NCBI GenBank assembly: GCA_046263055.1
Contig: JBHELO010000060.1
Span: forward strand, 1 to 14,157
DNA length: 14,157 bases
Reading direction: 5' to 3'
Source of the DNA: DATAQC01 sp046263055
GTDB taxonomy: Bacteria > Actinomycetota > Acidimicrobiia > Acidimicrobiales > AC-14
Below, in pieces: positions 7,098 through 14,157 of this stretch. Made by a program: the position numbers and the translations under genes. Under the pieces are notes generated by a model. That model saw only the letters and a program-made list of their open reading frames with translations. It ran no database searches and was not told the DNA's origin. The first letter of the stretch is position 1. Each line of letters starts with the position of its first letter.

Positions 7098-7185
7098 TCA
7101 GCCGGGCGCCCTTTCAGCCGGGCGCCCCTTCAGCCGGGCGCCCTTTCAGCCGGGCGCCCTTTCAGCCGGGCGCCCTTTCAGCCGG
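7098..7185. repeat. 16-bp tandem repeat array, five full units plus a partial sixth
   Basis: The unit is TCAGCCGGGCGCCCTT. Units start at 7098, 7114, 7130, 7146 and 7162, and a truncated sixth at 7178 (TCAGCCGG). All full units are identical except unit 2, which has CCCCT at its end. Each full unit contains the palindrome GGGCGCCC, so neighbouring units can pair as 8-bp stems with 8-nt loops. The array lies between the convergent SDR and lipoprotein genes. The TCA of unit 6 (7178-7180) is the lipoprotein's TGA stop on the minus strand, so the array looks like repeated duplication of the sequence at that gene's end. It may act as a two-way terminator or mRNA 3' stabiliser (inference). It is not a CRISPR array because there are no spacers. 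Confidence 0.9.
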
Positions 7186-7699
7186 CCGTGCCGCAGACGG
7201 TGGTCGAGTAGGCGCTCACCCGGCTGGATGCGGCCTGCACGTCGGCGGACTGCAACCGGTCGGCGACGTCGGACGGGAGACGGCCGAAGTCGTAGTTGAC
7301 CCGCTCGAGGGCGGTGAGCAGGTCCCCGAAGGTGGACGACAGCAGGGCGACGTCGGCCTTGATCTCCGGCGGGGCGACGTCGGCGGCCGACTTGATGGCC
7401 CCCGCCAGGGTCTCGAACCAGGGCTTGAGTTGGGACGGGTCGCTCAGCTTGGGCAGGAGCCCGGCCAGGTTGTCGCTGTAGGTCCTGGTCAGGGAGCAGA
7501 ACCGGGCGCTGCCGCCGCCGGTGAAGGCAGGCGTGGGGGATGGCCCGCCCGCCGTGCCCGACGGGCCGGCGGCGACCGGCGCCGAGGTGGCGGCCGAGCC
7601 CGAGGCCGACGACGTGGACCCCCCGCCGCAGGCGGCCATGGCCACCACCGACGCCGAGGCCAATGCCACCGTCGCCAGCACCCGTCGGATCTCGATCAT
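7178..7699 (-). CDS. small secreted lipoprotein of unknown function
   Basis: I do not recognise the family of this 173-aa protein. Residues 1-23 form a signal peptide ending in lipobox AMAAC with Cys24 as the predicted lipid anchor. Residues 25-65 are a Gly/Ser/Ala/Thr-rich linker. The folded part (about 66-170) looks largely alpha-helical, with DNLAGLLPKL, FETLAGAIKSAADVAP and DLLTALERVNYDF. C68 at its start and C169 near its end could form one disulfide closing the domain. ATG 7699 has a G-rich run four bases upstream as RBS. A possible -10 (TAACCT on the minus strand, 7731-7736) overlaps the sufU stop. With only 34 bp after sufU, read-through from the suf operon is also possible. The location is the outer face of the membrane. 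Confidence 0.85.
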   Translation of the reverse strand: MIEIRRVLATVALASASVVAMAACGGGSTSSASGSAATSAPVAAGPSGTAGGPSPTPAFTGGGSARFCSLTRTYSDNLAGLLPKLSDPSQLKPWFETLAGAIKSAADVAPPEIKADVALLSSTFGDLLTALERVNYDFGRLPSDVADRLQSADVQAASSRVSAYSTTVCGTAG

Positions 7700-7733
7700 G
7701 AAACCCCCCGTACCGTCGTGGAAGGGATCGAGG

Positions 7734-8219
7734 TTACGTGGCCGAGGCGGCCTCGTCGAGGACCTGGGCCAGGGTGTGCCACGGCAGGGTCGCGCACTTG
7801 ATGCGCACCGGGAACTTCACCACCCCCCGGAGCGCCGCCAGGTCTCCCAGGTCGACGTCGGGGTCGGGGGCGACGGCCTCGGAGACCTCCACACCGTCGC
7901 CGTCGAGGCGGTTCTCGTGGATGGACATCATCGCCTTGAAGGCCCGCATCAGGCGGCGGGCGTCGTCCACCGTGGCCCCCTTCACGGCCGAGGACATCAT
8001 CGAGGCCGAGGACTGGCTGATCGAGCACCCCTGGCCCGCCACCTTGAGGTCCACCACCCGGGTGCCGTCCATCTCGGCGAACACCACGACCTCGTCGCCG
8101 CACAGCGGGTTGAAACCCTCGGCCCGGTGGGCGGGCGGGCTGGCCAGCTCCCCCCGGTTGCGGGGGTTGCGGTAGTGGTCGAGGATGATCTCCCGGTAGA
8201 GGTCTTCGAGCACGGGCAC
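7734..8219 (-). CDS. sufU: SufU, zinc-dependent sulfurtransferase for Fe-S assembly
   Basis: SufU takes persulfide sulfur from SufS and passes it to the SufBCD scaffold in Gram-positive-type SUF systems. The 161-aa protein starts DLYREIILDHYRNPRN, a family hallmark. The expected ligands are present: C40 and D42 in NPLCGDE, C65 in GQGCSISQSS and C142 in IKCATLPW. The long gap between the second and third Cys, compared with IscU, marks SufU rather than a housekeeping IscU scaffold. GTG 8219 is chosen because GAGGAG lies 7 nt upstream (8227-8232 on the minus strand). An internal GTG at 8213 is the alternative. It is the third gene of the minus-strand block, 35 bp after sufS. Confidence 0.95.
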   Translation of the reverse strand: MPVLEDLYREIILDHYRNPRNRGELASPPAHRAEGFNPLCGDEVVVFAEMDGTRVVDLKVAGQGCSISQSSASMMSSAVKGATVDDARRLMRAFKAMMSIHENRLDGDGVEVSEAVAPDPDVDLGDLAALRGVVKFPVRIKCATLPWHTLAQVLDEAASAT

Positions 8220-8254
8220 GGGTGGGCTCCTCTGGACGGTCGGGTGCCGGTCGG

Positions 8255-9462
8255 TCAGGCGGGGGCGAACAGGTCGGAGGCGGCGTGGAGGGCGTCGCTC
8301 AGGGCGTCCACGTCGGCCTCGTCGTTGTACACGTAGAACGAGGCGCGGGCGGTGGCGCCCACGCCGAGGCGGCGCATCAGGGGCTTGGCGCAGTGGTGGC
8401 CGGCCCGCACGCACACGCCGGCCTGGTCGAGGACCTGGGACAGGTCGTGGGGGTGGATGTCCTTGTAGGTGAACGACACCACCCCGCCCCGCACCGCGGT
8501 GTCGGCCGGCCCGAAGATCCGCAGGTCGTCCCCGTGGCGTGCGGCCAGGGTGGACAGCGCGTAGGAGGTGAGGGCCACCTCGTGCTGGCGGACGGCGTCC
8601 ATGCCCACGCCGGTCAGCCAGTCGCACGCCGCCGCCAGGCCCACCGCCTCGGCGATCGGCGGGGTGCCGGCCTCGAACTTCCACGGCAGCTCGTTGGGCA
8701 GCCAGCCGTCGAGGCGGACGTCTCGGATCATCTCGCCGCCGCCCAGGAAGGCGGGCATGTCGTCGAGCAGGTCCTCGCGGCCCCACAGGACGCCGATGCC
8801 GGTGGGGCCGCACATCTTGTGGGCCGAGAAGGCCAGGAAGTCGCACCCCAGGTCGGCCACCCGGGTGGGCACGTGGGGCACCAGCTGGGCGCCGTCCACC
8901 AGCACCAGGGCGCCCGCCGCGTGGGCGGCGTCGGCCAGGAGGCGCACCGGCGTGAGGGTGCCGAGCACGTTGGAGGCGGCGGTGACGGCCACCAGGCCCA
9001 CGCCGTCCAGGAGGCGGCCGAGGTCGGAGAGGTCCAGGCGCCCGTCGTCGTCCACCGGCAGGTAGCGCAGCTCCACGCCCCGCTCCTCGGCCAGCATGAG
9101 CCAGGGCACGAGGTTGGCGTGGTGCTCCATCTCGGTGAGCAGGATGGCCTGGCCGGGGCGCAGGCGGGCCCGCCCCCAGGAGTAAGCCACCAGGTTGATG
9201 GCCTCGGTGGCGTTCTTGGCGAACACCACGCCCCGGGTGGACGGCGCCCCCAGGAAGCGGGCGACGGTGGCCCGCGCCGCCTCGTAGTGGGCGGTGGCCT
9301 CCTCGGCGAGGGCGTACACACCGCGGTGGACGTTGGCATGCGACGTCTCGTAGTAGCGGGACATGGCGTCGATCACGGCCGCCGGCTTCTGGGAGCTGGC
9401 CGCCGAGTCCAAGAAGACCAGGCGCCGGTGGTCGAAGATGGGGAACTGGCCGCGCAGCGCGG

Positions 9463-9478
<16 letters not shown>
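8255..9478 (-). CDS. sufS: cysteine desulfurase SufS
   Basis: SufS is a PLP enzyme that converts cysteine to alanine and holds the sulfur as a persulfide for SufU. The 407-aa protein has the expected length. It carries LDSAASSQKP near the N-terminus, SHANVHRG, ATEAINLVAYSWG, the TEMEHHANLVPW substrate loop, VDGAQLVPH, PLP lysine K221 in SAHKMCGPTGIG and active-site C363 in RAGHHCAKP. These are group II (SufS) features. The ATG at 9478 is placed so that the first 16 bases overlap the end of sufC2, giving translational coupling. A longer open frame upstream lies inside sufC2 and is shadow. Next to SufU and SufC, the assignment to the SUF pathway rather than to other desulfurases is secure. Confidence 0.96.
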
Positions 9479-10212
<734 letters not shown>

Positions 10213-10221
10213 CCCCCGATC

Positions 10222-10227
10222 ATATTA
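10222..10227 (-). promoter_or_regulatory. -10 element of the sufC2-sufS-sufU operon
   Basis: Minus-strand TAATAT differs from TATAAT only by a swap of the third and fourth bases and lies in the most AT-rich patch of the window. It ends 9 nt before the ATG at 10212, so the leader would be only a few bases. The -35 position would fall inside the inverted repeat at 10242-10259. Confidence 0.6.
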
Positions 10228-10241
10228 CGGAGCCGCCATTA

Positions 10242-10259
10242 CCACTACCCGTGTAGTGG
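10242..10259. promoter_or_regulatory. inverted-repeat operator candidate between sufC2 and the debranching-enzyme gene
   Basis: CCACTACCCGTGTAGTGG has perfect 7-bp arms (CCACTAC, GTAGTGG) around a 4-base centre. It sits in the 84-bp divergent region and covers the likely -35 zone of the sufC2 promoter, where a dimeric repressor or activator would act. A third CCACTAC lies at 10279-10285, overlapping the -10-like hexamer of the plus-strand gene. The binding protein is unknown; an Rrf2-family or SufR-type Fe-S sensor is a natural guess, but I do not recognise this as a published motif. Confidence 0.55.
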
Positions 10260-10282
10260 AAATCCGGCGCAGGCCCGACCAC

Positions 10283-10288
10283 TACGCT
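10283..10288 (+). promoter_or_regulatory. -10-like hexamer of the debranching-enzyme gene
   Basis: TACGCT fits TANNNT and ends 8 nt before ATG 10297, which would give a leaderless or nearly leaderless transcript. No Shine-Dalgarno sequence is present before this ATG. It overlaps the extra CCACTAC half-site. Confidence 0.4.
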
Positions 10289-10296
10289 CCCGGCCC

Positions 10297-12432
10297 ATGT
10301 CGCAGCCGTGGACCTGGACGGGGGGCAGTCCGTCACTGGGCTCGCGCGGCGGCTCCGTCACCCTCGTGGAGGGCTCCGCCTTCTGCATCTCCGGGCGCAG
10401 CGGGGACATCGGGCCGGCCCACGCCGAGGGCCTGTTCTTCCGCGACACCCGGTTCCTGTCCCGGTGGGAGCTGCTGGTCAACGAGCGCCACCCTGAGCCG
10501 CTGGCCGCCGACTCCACCGCCCCCTTCTCGGCCACCTTCGTGCTCCGGGCCCAGCCCCAGCCGGGGCGGGCCGACTCCACGCTGCTGGTGTTCCGCCACC
10601 GCCACGTGGGCCGGGGCATGCGCGAGGACCTGGTGGTCTTCAACTACGCCGAGGAGCCGGCCTACTGCTCGGTGGAGCTGGACGTGGAGGCCGACTTCGC
10701 CGACCTGTTCCGGGTGAAGGAAGGGCGCTCGGGTGCCGACGGCGAGGTGTCGGTGGACGTCGACCGCTCCCGCCTCGTGTTCCGCTACCGCAAGGGCCAG
10801 GTGCGCAAGGGGGTGCGGGTCAGCTTGTCGGAGCCCGCCAGCACCGTGCTGCACCGAACGACGTGGGAGGTCATCGTCCCCGCTCGCGGGAGCTGGAGCA
10901 CCTGCCTGCAGGTCGCTCCCGTCATCGACGACGAGGAGATCGAGCCCCGCTACCTGTGCGGGCAGCCGGTGGAGGAGGCCACGCCCCAACGCCGCCTCGA
11001 GCAGTGGCGGCGGGACGTCCCGGCGGTGGAGACCGACTACGACGAGCTGCGGGCGGTGATGGAGGCCAGCGCCGAGGACCTCGGGGCCCTTCGCATCTTC
11101 GACCCCGACTACCCCGAGCGCACCGTGGTGGCGGCCGGGGCGCCGTGGTTCATGACCCTGTTCGGGCGGGACTCGCTTCTCACGTCGTGGATGGCGCTCA
11201 TCGTGGACCCCGACCTGGCCCGGGGCGTGCTCCAGACCCTGGCCCGGTTCCAGGGGCAGAAGGTGGACGCCCGCAACGACGAGGAGCCCGGTCGCATCCT
11301 CCACGAGATGCGCTTCGGCGACGCCGCCGGCCTGTCCCTGGGGGGCGGGCACGTGTACTACGGGTCGGCCGACGCCACCCCCCTCTTCGTGATGCTGCTG
11401 GGCGAGCTGCGCCGGTGGGGGCTGGCCCCGGAGGTCGTGGACAGCCTCCTGCCCGCCGCCGACCGGGCCCTGGCCTGGGTCCAGGAGTACGGCGACCGCG
11501 ACGGCGACGGGTTCGTGGAGTACCGGCGGTCCTCGGACCGCGGCCTGGCCAACCAGGGCTGGAAGGACTCGTGGGACGCGGTGCGCTTCGCCGACGGCGC
11601 CCTGGCCCGGGCGCCCATCGCCCTGTGCGAGGTCCAGGGCTACGTGTACGGCGCCTACCTGGCCCGGGCCCACTTCGCCGACGAGCTGGGCGACGCCACC
11701 ACCGCCGCCCGCTACCGGGCGCTGGCGTCGGAGCTGAAGACGGCGTTCAACCGGGACTTCTGGCTGGAGGACCGGGGCTGGTACGCCATGGCCCTCGACT
11801 GCGACAAGCGCCCCATCGACGCCCTGGCGTCCAACATGGGCCACTGCCTGTGGACGGGGATCGTCGACGAGGACCGGGCCCCGCTCGTGGCCCAGCGCCT
11901 CGTGTCGCCCGAGATGTTCAGCGGGTGGGGCATCCGCACGCTGGCGCAGAACATGACCGGCTACAACCCGGTCAGCTACCACAACGGCTCGGTGTGGCCC
12001 CACGACAACGCCCTGGTGGCCGCCGGGCTCATGCGCTACGGGTTCGTGGAGGAGGCCCACCGGGTGGTGCTGGCCATGCTCGACGCCGCCGCCGGCCAGG
12101 GCCACCGCCTGCCCGAGCTGTTCGCCGGCCTCAGCCGCAGCGACGTCCGCTTCCCGGTCCCGTACCCGTCGTCGTGCTCGCCCCAGGCGTGGGCGGCGGC
12201 CTCTCCCCTACTGTTCCTGCGCATCATCCTCCGCCTCGACCCCTGGGTCCCCCACGGCAAGGTGTGGCTGGACCCTGTCGTGCCCGAGCGCATCGGCCAC
12301 CTGCGGGTGGACCGCATCCCGCTGGGCGGGCGGCGGGTGACGGTGGAGATAGACGGCGACGACGTGTCGGTGGAAGGCCTGCCGCCCGAGATCGAGTGGT
12401 TGCGCGAACCCCGCAAGCCGTTGACCGGCTGA
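10297..12432 (+). CDS. glycogen debranching-type amylo-alpha-1,6-glucosidase
   Basis: This 711-aa protein belongs to the bacterial amylo-alpha-1,6-glucosidase-like family, expected to remove alpha-1,6-linked glucose at branch points of glycogen-like polymers. Residues about 20-230 form the N-terminal beta-sandwich (GDE_N_bis type) with SGRSGDIGP and GLFFRDTRFLS. The C-terminal (alpha/alpha)6 barrel has WFMTLFGRDSLLTSW (284-298), HEMRFG (336-341), GSADATPLF, NQGWKDSWDAVRF (419-431), EVQGYVYGAYLARA and YHNGSVWPHDN (561-571). D424 of GWKDS is a likely catalytic carboxylate. It lacks the GH13 transferase half found in eukaryotic debranching enzymes. The exact substrate is inferred from family; related proteins may act on other alpha-glucans. 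There is no signal peptide, so it is cytoplasmic. It is transcribed alone, divergent from the suf block. Confidence 0.88.
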   Translation: MSQPWTWTGGSPSLGSRGGSVTLVEGSAFCISGRSGDIGPAHAEGLFFRDTRFLSRWELLVNERHPEPLAADSTAPFSATFVLRAQPQPGRADSTLLVFRHRHVGRGMREDLVVFNYAEEPAYCSVELDVEADFADLFRVKEGRSGADGEVSVDVDRSRLVFRYRKGQVRKGVRVSLSEPASTVLHRTTWEVIVPARGSWSTCLQVAPVIDDEEIEPRYLCGQPVEEATPQRRLEQWRRDVPAVETDYDELRAVMEASAEDLGALRIFDPDYPERTVVAAGAPWFMTLFGRDSLLTSWMALIVDPDLARGVLQTLARFQGQKVDARNDEEPGRILHEMRFGDAAGLSLGGGHVYYGSADATPLFVMLLGELRRWGLAPEVVDSLLPAADRALAWVQEYGDRDGDGFVEYRRSSDRGLANQGWKDSWDAVRFADGALARAPIALCEVQGYVYGAYLARAHFADELGDATTAARYRALASELKTAFNRDFWLEDRGWYAMALDCDKRPIDALASNMGHCLWTGIVDEDRAPLVAQRLVSPEMFSGWGIRTLAQNMTGYNPVSYHNGSVWPHDNALVAAGLMRYGFVEEAHRVVLAMLDAAAGQGHRLPELFAGLSRSDVRFPVPYPSSCSPQAWAAASPLLFLRIILRLDPWVPHGKVWLDPVVPERIGHLRVDRIPLGGRRVTVEIDGDDVSVEGLPPEIEWLREPRKPLTG

Positions 12433-12640
12433 CTGCCTCGGGCACCCAGCCCCGCTGCTCCATGGCGATCGGCTATCGCGCTGCCAGTGCTAGATCACCG
12501 TGGGGGTACGCAGCGGTCGACACGGTGGCCGGAGCCCCGACCACACCGCAGCCGACTCGTGTCCTCTGTGATTCGGGTGTGCCGACCTGGGCCCTTGAAG
12601 ATGTCGGATCGCCGTCCTGCGGACTGCGCTTCGTGTCGGC
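12433..12640. other. 208-bp intergenic gap between convergent genes
   Basis: This is the longest gap in the window, between the stops of the debranching enzyme and the MBL hydrolase. It is somewhat less GC-biased than its surroundings. I find no tRNA-like arms, repeat, clear terminator hairpin or convincing coding frame. The short open frame at 12487-12720 has no family resemblance and runs into the MBL gene on the opposite strand. Confidence 0.6.
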
Positions 12641-13258
12641 TCACCAGCCGCGGTCGGCCCACTCCTGGAGGTGGGGGCGCTCGGCGCCGATCGTGGTGTC
12701 GTCCCCGTGGCCGGGCATGACCACGGTCTCGTCGGCCAAGGTGGCGAAAAGGCGGTCTTGCAGCGACCGCATGATGGCGGGGAAGTCGCCGCCCGGGAAC
12801 TTGGTGGCGCCCGGGCCGCCCGGGAAGAGGGTGTCGCCGGCCAGCAGCACGGGCGAGCCCTCCACCACGAAGCACGTGGACCCCGGCGTGTGCCCGGGCG
12901 TGTGGACGGTGCGGACCCGCACGTCGCCCACCTCCATGACCTCCTCGTCGCCGATCTCGAAGTCGTGCTGGGCCAGCATGGGGGCGTCGTCCGTCCCGAT
13001 CCCCACCGGGTAGCCCGCCTCCCGCACCGCGGGTACCGCCTGGATGTGGTCCCGGTGGCCGTGGGTCGTGAGCACCCGGGTCACCCCCGTGCGGCGACAC
13101 AGGTCGAGCACCCGCTCGGCCTCGTCGGCGGCGTCCACCAGCACCGCCTCGCCCGTGCGCCGGCAGCGGACGGCGAACACGTTGTTGTCCATCGGGCCGA
13201 CGACGATCCTGGTGATCTCGACCCCGTCGTCCTGGTAGTGCGGTGCCACGTCGGGCAT
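12641..13258 (-). CDS. metallo-beta-lactamase-fold hydrolase, glyoxalase II-like
   Basis: This is a 205-aa cytoplasmic metal-dependent hydrolase. The metal ligands are complete: THGHRDH (H66, H68, D70, H71), H123 in HTPGHTPGS, D142 in AGDTLF and H184 in PGHGDDT. The single-domain layout and TPGHTPGS/AGDTLFPGG motifs resemble the glyoxalase II-like group acting on thioesters such as lactoyl-thiol adducts. The substrate is uncertain, and in an actinobacterium the thiol could be mycothiol. Persulfide dioxygenases share this fold but I see no specific motif for that. ATG 13258 is fixed by a perfect AGGAGG 7 nt upstream (13266-13271 on the minus strand); an ATG at 13315 would run into the divergent gene. 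It is divergent from the acyl-CoA dehydrogenase-like gene with about 38 bp between starts. Confidence 0.9.
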   Translation of the reverse strand: MPDVAPHYQDDGVEITRIVVGPMDNNVFAVRCRRTGEAVLVDAADEAERVLDLCRRTGVTRVLTTHGHRDHIQAVPAVREAGYPVGIGTDDAPMLAQHDFEIGDEEVMEVGDVRVRTVHTPGHTPGSTCFVVEGSPVLLAGDTLFPGGPGATKFPGGDFPAIMRSLQDRLFATLADETVVMPGHGDDTTIGAERPHLQEWADRGW

Positions 13259-13296
13259 GGTGATCCTCCTGGGCGAGACTGCCGGGCGTGCCGAGT

Positions 13297-14157
13297 ATGC
13301 CCGCGCCGCCGGCACCTGACGCCGGGGCCGGCGACCGCCGTGAACCGGCCGCCTACCTGGCCGGGGCGTCGACCCCGGCGGCGGTGCGGCGGGCCATGGC
13401 CACCGCCACCGGGCACGACCCGGCGATCTGGGGGGGCCTGGCCGGGCGGGGCGGGCTCCCGCCCGGAGCGGTGGACGGCCCGGTGGTGGAGGCCCTGGGG
13501 GCGACGCTGGCCTGCGTACCGTTCCTGTCCACCGTGGTGCTGGCGGGGACGGCCCTGGTGGCGGCGGGCGACACCGCCCACCTGGCCGCCCTGGCCGCTG
13601 GCCGGCGGACGGCGACGGTGGCCCTCGACGCCGATGTGGTGGCCCGGGCCGGGCCCCGGGGGACGGTGCTGGACGGCGCCGCCACGTCGGTGGTGGACGG
13701 CCATACCGCCGCCGTGGTGGTGGTGGCAGCCGCCCGCTCCGACGGTGGCGGCGAGGGGCTGTACGTGGTGGAGGGGGAGGAGGCGGGCCTGACCCGCACG
13801 CCGCTCGTCACCATGGACCCCACCCGCCGTCAGGCCCGCCTGGACCTCCATGCGGTGCCCGCCCGGTGCCTGGCCGCCGGCGACGAGGCCCGGCGGGCGC
13901 GCCACCGGGTCCTCGACGCCGCCGCCGTGGCCCTGGCCGCCGAGGCGGTCGGGGGGGCAGGGCGGTGCCTGGACCTGGCGGTGGTCCACGCCGGCCGGCG
14001 GGTCCAGTTCGGGCGGCCGGTCGGGAGCTTCCAGGCCGTCCAACACCGCCTGGCCGACGCCCTGGTGGCGCTGGAGTCGGCCCGGGCCGCCTCGGAGGCG
14101 GCTACCGCCGCCCTGGCTGCCACCTCGGTGGTGGCCGTCGGGAGGGCGGGCGGCGGG
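13297..14157 (+). CDS. compact acyl-CoA dehydrogenase-like protein (3' truncated by window end)
   Basis: The frame from ATG 13297 is open for 287 codons to the last base, so the gene continues beyond the window. The family signature is QFGRPVGSFQAVQHRLAD from residue 237 on, the start of the FAD-binding C-terminal helical domain of acyl-CoA dehydrogenases. Before it, GHDPAIWGGLAGRG and ALGATLACVPFLSTVVLAGTAL match the N-terminal helical domain, and VALDADVV to LDLHAVPA fits the middle beta domain. The N-terminal part is short: the usual opening helix and the loop that follows the DPxxW..LA motif are missing, bringing GLPPGAVDG directly to VVEALG. Such reduced subunits occur in mycobacterial-type heteromeric acyl-CoA dehydrogenases that pair with a full-length partner; whether one follows is not visible. 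In-frame GTG 13288 is an alternative start. Catalytic status cannot be judged without the 3' end. Confidence 0.8.
   Translation, partial: MPAPPAPDAGAGDRREPAAYLAGASTPAAVRRAMATATGHDPAIWGGLAGRGGLPPGAVDGPVVEALGATLACVPFLSTVVLAGTALVAAGDTAHLAALAAGRRTATVALDADVVARAGPRGTVLDGAATSVVDGHTAAVVVVAAARSDGGGEGLYVVEGEEAGLTRTPLVTMDPTRRQARLDLHAVPARCLAAGDEARRARHRVLDAAAVALAAEAVGGAGRCLDLAVVHAGRRVQFGRPVGSFQAVQHRLADALVALESARAASEAATAALAATSVVAVGRAGGG

Noticed and set aside
7098..7185. CRISPR array
   Set aside because: The 16-bp units are directly adjacent with no spacers, and no cas genes are present.
10279..10285. Third CCACTAC as a confirmed operator half-site
   Set aside because: The same 7-mer or its complement also occurs inside coding sequence near 3728, 8172, 9284 and 9594, often encoding His-Tyr, so a single half-site could be chance. 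Only the perfect inverted repeat is annotated.
12433..12640. tRNA, small RNA or small gene in the intergenic gap
   Set aside because: No acceptor/T-arm pairing, GTTC-type T-loop or coding signal could be found by eye.

Overview
The window is very GC-rich with strong G/C bias at third codon positions. It has frequent GTG starts, GTGA-coupled genes, mycobacterial-style lipoproteins and the SufC-SufS-SufU gene set. All of this fits a high-GC actinobacterium. The Rieske ferredoxin inside the suf operon and the style of the acyl-CoA dehydrogenase would suit an Acidimicrobiia-like lineage, but that placement is inference. I saw no mobile element, CRISPR array, rRNA or tRNA.

Layout. The left edge holds the 3' end of ftsH (2-421). 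Next is a tightly coupled plus-strand operon, sufD - Rieske ferredoxin - sufC (574-2965), whose first gene appears to start at CTG. A convergent L,D-transpeptidase lipoprotein gene (3005-4027, minus) follows, divergent from a small TlpA/peroxiredoxin-like thioredoxin-fold gene (4091-4546, plus). An MFS exporter (4610-6028, minus) is divergent from a short-chain dehydrogenase (6137-7027, plus). An array of 16-bp tandem repeats (7098-7185) leads into a small unrecognised lipoprotein gene (7178-7699, minus). The second suf block, sufC2 - sufS - sufU, runs on the minus strand (10212 down to 7734). It is divergent from a glycogen-debranching-type glycosidase (10297-12432, plus), with an inverted repeat in the shared control region. 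The right end has a metallo-beta-lactamase-fold hydrolase (12641-13258, minus), divergent from an acyl-CoA dehydrogenase-like gene that runs off the window (13297-14157, plus).

How the genes fit together. The two suf blocks supply most of an SUF iron-sulfur assembly system. SufS (cysteine desulfurase) and SufU (Zn-dependent sulfur acceptor) mobilise sulfur, SufC ATPases and SufD form scaffold parts, and the Rieske protein is a potential electron carrier or client. The main oddities are two diverged sufC genes, one per block, and no sufB in the window. Cell-envelope genes (L,D-transpeptidase, lipoprotein, MFS) sit between the two blocks without an evident functional link.

Expression signals. 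Five genes in divergent pairs have a TANNNT (-10-like) hexamer 6-9 nt before an ATG, consistent with leaderless or nearly leaderless mRNAs. Genes with clear Shine-Dalgarno sequences (sufD, sufU, the MBL hydrolase) lack such a hexamer next to the start.
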